From contig CAMDAY010000073.1 of NCBI GenBank assembly GCA_945888895.1, forward strand, positions 1 through 9,554: a stretch of DNA of 9,554 nucleotides. Direction: 5' to 3'. Source of the stretch: Dehalococcoides mccartyi (GTDB taxonomy: Bacteria > Chloroflexota > Dehalococcoidia > UBA2979). Under the pieces are notes generated by a model. That model was not told where the DNA came from. It did no database searches and was given only the letters and a program-made list of their open reading frames with translations. Made by a program: the position numbers and the translations under genes. Numbering within the stretch: position 1 is the stretch's first letter; every line of letters begins with the position of its first letter. Shown here in pieces: positions 5,314-9,554 of this stretch.

Positions 5314-8300
5314 TTAGCGCGGCGGTGGAGGCTGCGCTGCGGGTGCGGCCGGGGGCGGAGTCGCCGGGGCCGTCGCGCCCTTGTTGCGGACGACCACCGT
5401 CATCGTCGTCACCGTCTCCCCGAAGACGGAGTCGACCAGCGTCACGCGCAGTGTGTACGGCCCATCGTCCACCGCCGCCGTGTTCCACGTCGCGAGCGTC
5501 GAGTTCAGCACGGGCGTTGTCTTGCGGTCGACCGACAGCCACGAGGCCGGCGACAGGCCCGCGCCCACCTCGGTCCGCACCTCCGTGAACTTGCCAGAGG
5601 TGGCGAGACCGGTGATCGACACCGCGCCTGAGATCACGCCGCCCTCGACGGGTGACTGCACGACCAGCACCGGGGCCGTGTCTGCCGTGCCGCCGCCACC
5701 CAGAGTGACCGGGATGGCGTAGATGCGCGTGCCGAGCTTCTTGTCTTCGATGCGGAGCCGCAGGGTGTACGGCCCATTCGGCAGGGCGCGCACGTCCCAC
5801 GAGCCGAGTGTCCCGCCGGCCACACGCCCGCTCGAACTGTTGATGCGCACCCACGAGGTCGGCTGGGCGCCTCGGCCCCACTCGAGTGTGAACTGCGTCA
5901 GGTCAGGCGAGTCGGCGCGCCCGATGACCGTCACCTGCCCCGTGAGGGCCTGGTTGGCCTGCGGGCTGGTGATCAGCACTGGGGGCTGCCCGGCGTCGTC
6001 CGTCCCATCAGGCGCGAGCATCGAGAGGATTCCCGAACCAAGCGCCCACTCGCGCAGGCCGCCCCAGCTGCGCTCCTCCGTCGGTAGGACGAGGCGCACC
6101 TGCTGCGACACGAAGGCGGGCGGCGTCTGGTCGTTCGCGCGCTGGCCGGTGCGAGTGTCGATCGGGATCTTTTGCCACCAGGTGTCGTACGCCTTTCTGT
6201 CCTTCGCGTTGGCGTCGGAGGGGATCTGCTCGGCGGCGTACAGGCTGGTGAAGCGGTTCATCTGCGGGCAGTTCTCGGTGGGGAGCTTCCCGGACGGCCA
6301 GCACACCTCGCGCTCCACGACACCGCTCGGGCGCGTGAAGTTCGTCGCGGGGAGTTTTAATTGCTCGATCGCGGCGACCATCCAGAGCTTCCACGAGCGC
6401 AGCGACACCGTCGTGGAGTCGATGCCGAGGATGCGTGCGTTGTCCGCGTTGCCGGCCCACACGCCGCTCACGAGCTCGGGCGTGTACCCCATCGTCCATG
6501 TCTCGCCGATGAACCGGAAGTCATCGAACGGCGCGCTCGTACCGGTCTTCGCCGCAGACGGGAAGCCGTTCGGCAGCGCGAGCGCGTTGCACACGCCGTA
6601 GGTGATGCACGTGTTTGAGCCGTCGTTGAGGATCGAGGTGATCAGCCACGCGTACTCCGCGGGGATCACGCGGCGCTCGACCGGCTGCTTGTACTCGTAG
6701 AGCACCTTCTTGTCGGAGTCGACGACCTTCAGCAACGCGATCGGCTCGAGCGTCCTCGTGGCCTGGTCCTTGCGGTCGGTGACCACGAGATCCTGGCCGC
6801 GCATCACGCCGTTGTTCGCCAGCACCATGTAGCCGATGGCCTGGTCCATCAGCGTGATCTCGCCGCCGCCGGTCGTCAGGGCCGGGCCGTAGCCGCCCTC
6901 GTTGTCGAGGGTGGTGTAGCCGACCTTCTTGAGGACCGCGATCGTGTTCTGAACGCCGGCGGAGATGATCGTCTTGATCGCCGTGACGTTGAGCGAGTTG
7001 CCCAGCGCCTTGTCGAATGCGACCGGCCCGATGTACCCGCCGCTCGGGTTGCGCGGCGAGAAGGTGCCGCCGGTGGAGGGGTCGGCTACCGACACCGGTG
7101 TGTCGAGGATCGTCAGCTTGGTGCCTGCCCCGTTCATGAGCGCGGTCATGTAGGTGAACGGCTTGAGTGTCGAGCCCGGCGAGTTGCGCGCCATGACGTT
7201 GTCGTTCCGGCCCTCGATCTTGTCGTCGAAGTAGTCGCGGCTGCCGAGGTACGTCAGGATCTGCCCGGTCTTGGGGTCGATCGCGACGAACGCGCCGTTG
7301 TGCGCGCCAGCCGCGTCGCCGTACTGGGTCAGCGTGTCGCCCACGATCGTCTCGGCGCTGTGCTGGAGCTTCAGGTCGAGGGTGGTCGTGACCTCGAGGC
7401 CCTGGTCGCGCAGCGCGCGCTCGCCGAAGCGGCGCCGGAGCTCCTCGGCGATGCGGCCGAGGACGAAGTGCGGCGCCTCGATCTCAAACCGGTCCGCCTT
7501 GAAGTTGAGCGACGAGGCGAACGCGGCGTCCGATTCCGCCTGCGTGATCACCTCGCGGCGCACCATCAGCTTCAGGACCTCGCCCTGTCGCCACTTGGCG
7601 TAACCGTCCGGCAGCAGCTGCCCGTTCGCGCCGATGTTCGAGGAGGAGAACGGGTCGTACGCGGTGGGGGACTGCGGGATGCCGGCGAGGAGCGCGGCCT
7701 CCGGCAGCGACAACTCGCTCGCCTTCTTGCCAAAGTAGCCCTCGGACGCCGCCTCGATGCCCACGTACAGGCCGCCATAGGAGATCGAGTTCAGGTACCA
7801 CTCGAAGATCTGCTCCTTCGGGTACTTGTTCGTCAGCTCGATCGCGATTGCGGTCTCTTTGATCTTGCGCGAGACGGAGCGCTCCGTGCGCTGCTCGCGC
7901 GGGATGTACACGTTTTTGGCGAGCTGCTGCGTGATCGAGGAGCCACCGGACCCGCCCAGCAGTCCATCTCCAAAGGGCGTGAAGTTCTCCAGCGCCGCGC
8001 GCGCGAGACCGCGGTAGTTGATGCCCACGTTCTTGTCGAAGTCCGGATCCTCGACGGCGATCGTCGCCTTGGTGAGCCAGGGGGAGATGTCGGTCAGCTT
8101 CACCGGGCGGCGCAGGCCGCTCAACTCGTCGACGAATTCGTACATCAGCGCGCCGTGGCGGTCGTAGACGCGTGCCCCGCCGCGCGAGTACCGCGCGAGC
8201 AGTTGCTCGGGCGGTACGACATCCGCGATGACCGAGGCGTACGTGAAGAAGGTGAAGCCGATGCCGGATGCGGCCAGCCCGCCACCGATCGCGAGCAGCA

Positions 8301-8415
8301 CCATCAAGACGCGGACACCGTTCACCATTCCGCGGCCGGCGCCGGAGTTTGCCAGGTCGCCGATGGTGCGGCGACGGATGCGGCGGCGAATGATCCCGCT
8401 GCGTCCCTCGCTCAC
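5314..8415 (-). CDS. Class A penicillin-binding protein (bifunctional glycosyltransferase/transpeptidase)
   Basis: This 1033-residue enzyme polymerises lipid II into glycan chains and cross-links the stem peptides outside the membrane. Order: basic cytoplasmic N terminus, membrane anchor (about 34-60), GT51 glycosyltransferase (about 85-260), linker, transpeptidase (about 370-680), a Cys/Trp-containing stretch (Cys705, Cys716), two Ig-like repeats (about 811-905 and 914-1010) and a Pro/Ala tail. GT51 motifs: EDPDFDKNVGIN with Glu122 as the expected catalytic acid, GGSSITQQLAKN (157-168), RKIKE (183-187), KEQIFEWYLNSISYG (200-214), LPEAALLAGIPQSP (237-250). Pro replaces the usual Arg in EDRxF. 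Transpeptidase motifs: SPGSTLKPF with nucleophile Ser415 and Lys418, SLN (474-476), KTGTS (623-627). All catalytic residues are present. The start is GTG at 8415, with AGGTGG a few bases upstream; its GTGA overlaps the methyltransferase stop by 4 bases, so the two are probably translationally coupled. Confidence 0.95.
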   Translation of the reverse strand: MSEGRSGIIRRRIRRRTIGDLANSGAGRGMVNGVRVLMVLLAIGGGLAASGIGFTFFTYASVIADVVPPEQLLARYSRGGARVYDRHGALMYEFVDELSGLRRPVKLTDISPWLTKATIAVEDPDFDKNVGINYRGLARAALENFTPFGDGLLGGSGGSSITQQLAKNVYIPREQRTERSVSRKIKETAIAIELTNKYPKEQIFEWYLNSISYGGLYVGIEAASEGYFGKKASELSLPEAALLAGIPQSPTAYDPFSSSNIGANGQLLPDGYAKWRQGEVLKLMVRREVITQAESDAAFASSLNFKADRFEIEAPHFVLGRIAEELRRRFGERALRDQGLEVTTTLDLKLQHSAETIVGDTLTQYGDAAGAHNGAFVAIDPKTGQILTYLGSRDYFDDKIEGRNDNVMARNSPGSTLKPFTYMTALMNGAGTKLTILDTPVSVADPSTGGTFSPRNPSGGYIGPVAFDKALGNSLNVTAIKTIISAGVQNTIAVLKKVGYTTLDNEGGYGPALTTGGGEITLMDQAIGYMVLANNGVMRGQDLVVTDRKDQATRTLEPIALLKVVDSDKKVLYEYKQPVERRVIPAEYAWLITSILNDGSNTCITYGVCNALALPNGFPSAAKTGTSAPFDDFRFIGETWTMGYTPELVSGVWAGNADNARILGIDSTTVSLRSWKLWMVAAIEQLKLPATNFTRPSGVVEREVCWPSGKLPTENCPQMNRFTSLYAAEQIPSDANAKDRKAYDTWWQKIPIDTRTGQRANDQTPPAFVSQQVRLVLPTEERSWGGLREWALGSGILSMLAPDGTDDAGQPPVLITSPQANQALTGQVTVIGRADSPDLTQFTLEWGRGAQPTSWVRINSSSGRVAGGTLGSWDVRALPNGPYTLRLRIEDKKLGTRIYAIPVTLGGGGTADTAPVLVVQSPVEGGVISGAVSITGLATSGKFTEVRTEVGAGLSPASWLSVDRKTTPVLNSTLATWNTAAVDDGPYTLRVTLVDSVFGETVTTMTVVVRNKGATAPATPPPAAPAAQPPPPR
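5386..5985 (-). repeat. Two tandem Ig-like repeats coded in the penicillin-binding protein tail
   Basis: Residues about 811-905 and 914-1010 align with each other. Both have a PVL..SP opening, G-V/A-V..TG or VIG near residue 15-20, a central FT..E.G.G..P.SW, then TL..W and GPYTLR followed by D...G. Each copy is about 95 residues, with the pattern of a beta-sandwich domain. Sequence identity is moderate, so this is an old duplication. Such domains usually bind wall polymers or act as spacers; no ligand is evident here. Confidence 0.75.
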
Positions 8416-9224
8416 GGTGCCACCTCGTCACGCCGCAACACGACGAGATGCGACAGGCCGAAGCGCTGGAGCGCGTTGCGTTCAGCCCAGTAGCAGACGT
8501 TTCGCACGACGTTCGCCAGCGGACGCGAGCGCGCCTCGATGTTGTCGAACCCGGGGTACACGTACCCCTGGTCGACGATGCGCAGCGGCAGGCCGGAAGT
8601 GAGCCGCGCCCAGTCTGCGTGGCGGTAGGCGCGGGCGTGCGGCACCAGCCGGTTGCGCAGCGCGTTCGGTAGCCAGTTCACGAACGGGATGTTCCCGAAG
8701 ATGTAGCGGCCGCGCCAGTAGATGCCGTGCGTCTCGAACGGAAACAGGCGGTTCGGCGCAAAGAGGACACAGGTCCCGCCGGGGCGCAGCACCCGCGCGA
8801 CCTCGCGCAACGTCTGGCGGTCGTCGTTCACGTGCTCGATCACCTCGTTCAGGACGACGAGGTCGAAGATCGCGTCATGGAACGGGAGCGACTCGCCCGC
8901 GGCGGCCAGGAAGCCATTCACGCCCCGCGTCGCGGTCGTCATCACGCGGTCGCGCGCCTCGGAGAGGCGGTCGGTGGCGATGTCGGTACCGACCGCGCGC
9001 GCCCCACGCCGCGCAAAGGCGCGCACGTACTCGCCCAGCCCGCAGCCGAGGTCGAGCACGCGTCGGTCGCGCAGCGACACGTACCGCTCGATGATCGCGA
9101 GCCGTCGCTCCTGGCCAGAGCGCCAAACGAACGACGGGTTGCCAAGTCGTGCGGCATCGGGCTCGCCCGTCATCGACGGGGCGGACGGAGACGCGGCCTG
9201 CGTCGCCGGGGGGGAATCAGACAT
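8412..9224 (-). CDS. Class I SAM-dependent methyltransferase
   Basis: This is a 270-residue cytoplasmic methyltransferase. Motif I is VLDLGCGLGEY (56-66), the acidic residue binding the SAM ribose is Asp81 in GTDIATDRL, FDLVVLNEVIEHV (120-132) is the post-motif typical of the Methyltransf_11/23 type, and LRPGGTCVLFAPN (146-158) closes the fold. The first 30 residues are Ser/Ala/Pro-rich and probably disordered. After residue 160, Trp/Tyr/Arg-rich segments (GIYWRGRYIFGNIPFVNW, 167-184) form a variable substrate-specific part. The acceptor cannot be told; small molecule, lipid or glycan are all possible. ATG 9224 is chosen because AGGAG lies 5 bases upstream; the frame remains open to 9329 without support. 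It is the first gene of the operon with the penicillin-binding protein, which hints at a cell-envelope substrate but does not prove it. Confidence 0.85.
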   Translation of the reverse strand: MSDSPPATQAASPSAPSMTGEPDAARLGNPSFVWRSGQERRLAIIERYVSLRDRRVLDLGCGLGEYVRAFARRGARAVGTDIATDRLSEARDRVMTTATRGVNGFLAAAGESLPFHDAIFDLVVLNEVIEHVNDDRQTLREVARVLRPGGTCVLFAPNRLFPFETHGIYWRGRYIFGNIPFVNWLPNALRNRLVPHARAYRHADWARLTSGLPLRIVDQGYVYPGFDNIEARSRPLANVVRNVCYWAERNALQRFGLSHLVVLRRDEVAP

Positions 9225-9299
9225 GGCCACTCCTGCCGATCGGCGCGCCGTGCTGAGACGCCGATGGTATGCCCTCTGGCCCGGTGGTGAGGCGGCTTT

Positions 9300-9305
9300 T
9301 AGAAT
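9300..9305 (+). promoter_or_regulatory. Candidate -10 in the divergent methyltransferase/gatC region
   Basis: TAGAAT lies in the most AT-rich spot (9297-9307) of the 150-base gap between the two divergent genes, about 70 bases before the gatC ATG. The same bases on the minus strand read TATTCT, a weaker -10 for the methyltransferase. No good -35 is seen for either. The rest of the gap (9225-9374) shows no other element besides the two ribosome-binding sites. Confidence 0.35.
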
Positions 9306-9374
9306 ACCCTCACATCCGGACAGGTTCATCGTCCCGAACCCCTGAAATCTCGACTCGAATCATCGGAGCGTGGC

Positions 9375-9554
9375 ATGGCCCTGACCGCCGACGAGGTGCG
9401 ATACATCGCGAAGCTCGCACGCGTGGCACTCTCAGATGCCGAGGTCGAGCGCCTTGGCGGGGAACTGTCCACGATCCTCGACCACTTCGAGGTGCTGAAC
9501 GACATCGACACGTCGGACGTTCCGCCGACCGCACAGTCATTCGATCTACATAAC
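9375..9554 (+). CDS. gatC: Asp/Glu-tRNA amidotransferase subunit C (partial, N-terminal 60 residues)
   Basis: The ATG at 9375, with GGAG 6 bases upstream, opens 60 in-frame codons to the window edge. The translation MALTADEVRYIAKLARVAL, then an Asp/Glu-rich helix with LSTILDHFEVLNDIDTSDVPPT (cited by feature: helix 33-48, Pro-Pro at 51-52), is the classic GatC N-terminal pattern. GatC is the small subunit of GatCAB, which amidates misacylated Glu-tRNA(Gln) and/or Asp-tRNA(Asn) in organisms lacking the direct synthetases; it braces the GatA/GatB complex. Family members are about 95-100 residues, so roughly the first 60% is present. The rest, and perhaps gatA, should follow to the right. The gene diverges from the methyltransferase operon. 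Confidence 0.92.
   Translation, partial: MALTADEVRYIAKLARVALSDAEVERLGGELSTILDHFEVLNDIDTSDVPPTAQSFDLHN

Noticed and set aside
7300..8493. Plus-strand open frame of 397 codons opposite the penicillin-binding protein
   Set aside because: Antisense to the intact glycosyltransferase domain; its sequence is a repetitive Arg/Leu/Val shadow without motifs.
1..9554. tRNA, rRNA, CRISPR repeats, insertion sequence ends or riboswitch
   Set aside because: Scanning both strands by eye gave no regularly spaced repeat, no transposase motif, no tRNA-like cloverleaf and no long leader that could hold a riboswitch; all gaps are 150 bases or less.

Overview
The window is uniformly GC-rich bacterial DNA, densely coded with strong G/C preference at third codon positions. 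It carries seven well-supported protein genes (one partial), one further partial gene, and two small hypothetical genes. I see no rRNA, tRNA, CRISPR array, insertion sequence or phage gene, and no non-coding gap longer than about 150 bases. Taxonomy cannot be read with certainty. The Cys pair and Trp-rich stretch after the transpeptidase domain of the penicillin-binding protein, together with the base composition, resemble what I remember of Chloroflexota, but this is a weak guess.

Left part (1-2250): a partial minus-strand gene of unknown function diverges from a 551-residue acyl-CoA dehydrogenase. That protein has an N-terminal extension of about 150 residues and core motifs that look like (2S)-methylsuccinyl-CoA dehydrogenase (Mcd) of the ethylmalonyl-CoA pathway. 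A small acidic hypothetical protein follows 4 bases behind it.

Middle part (2273-5176): a minus-strand pair encodes an RDD-family membrane protein and a second, unrecognised polytopic membrane protein, joined by a 4-base GTGA stop/start overlap. Divergent from this pair is a membrane-anchored protein with a thermolysin-like gluzincin signature (HEWTH, 22 residues, then NETVAD) that I cannot place in a named family. A possible 49-residue, Arg-rich protein converges on it.

Right part (5265-9554): a minus-strand operon runs from a class I SAM-dependent methyltransferase into a 1033-residue class A penicillin-binding protein, again through a GTGA overlap. The penicillin-binding protein has a complete glycosyltransferase and transpeptidase and ends in two tandem Ig-like repeats and a Pro-rich tail. 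A perfect 13-bp hairpin follows its stop codon. Divergent from this operon, at the right edge, is the start of gatC, for tRNA-dependent amidotransferase subunit C.

Most of the window serves the cell envelope: membrane proteins, a surface metalloprotease candidate and peptidoglycan synthesis. The flanks are central metabolism (acyl-CoA oxidation) and translation (GatC). No defence system, mobile element or biosynthetic cluster is evident. The less ordinary items are the gluzincin-like protein, the Mcd-like dehydrogenase and the tail architecture of the penicillin-binding protein.
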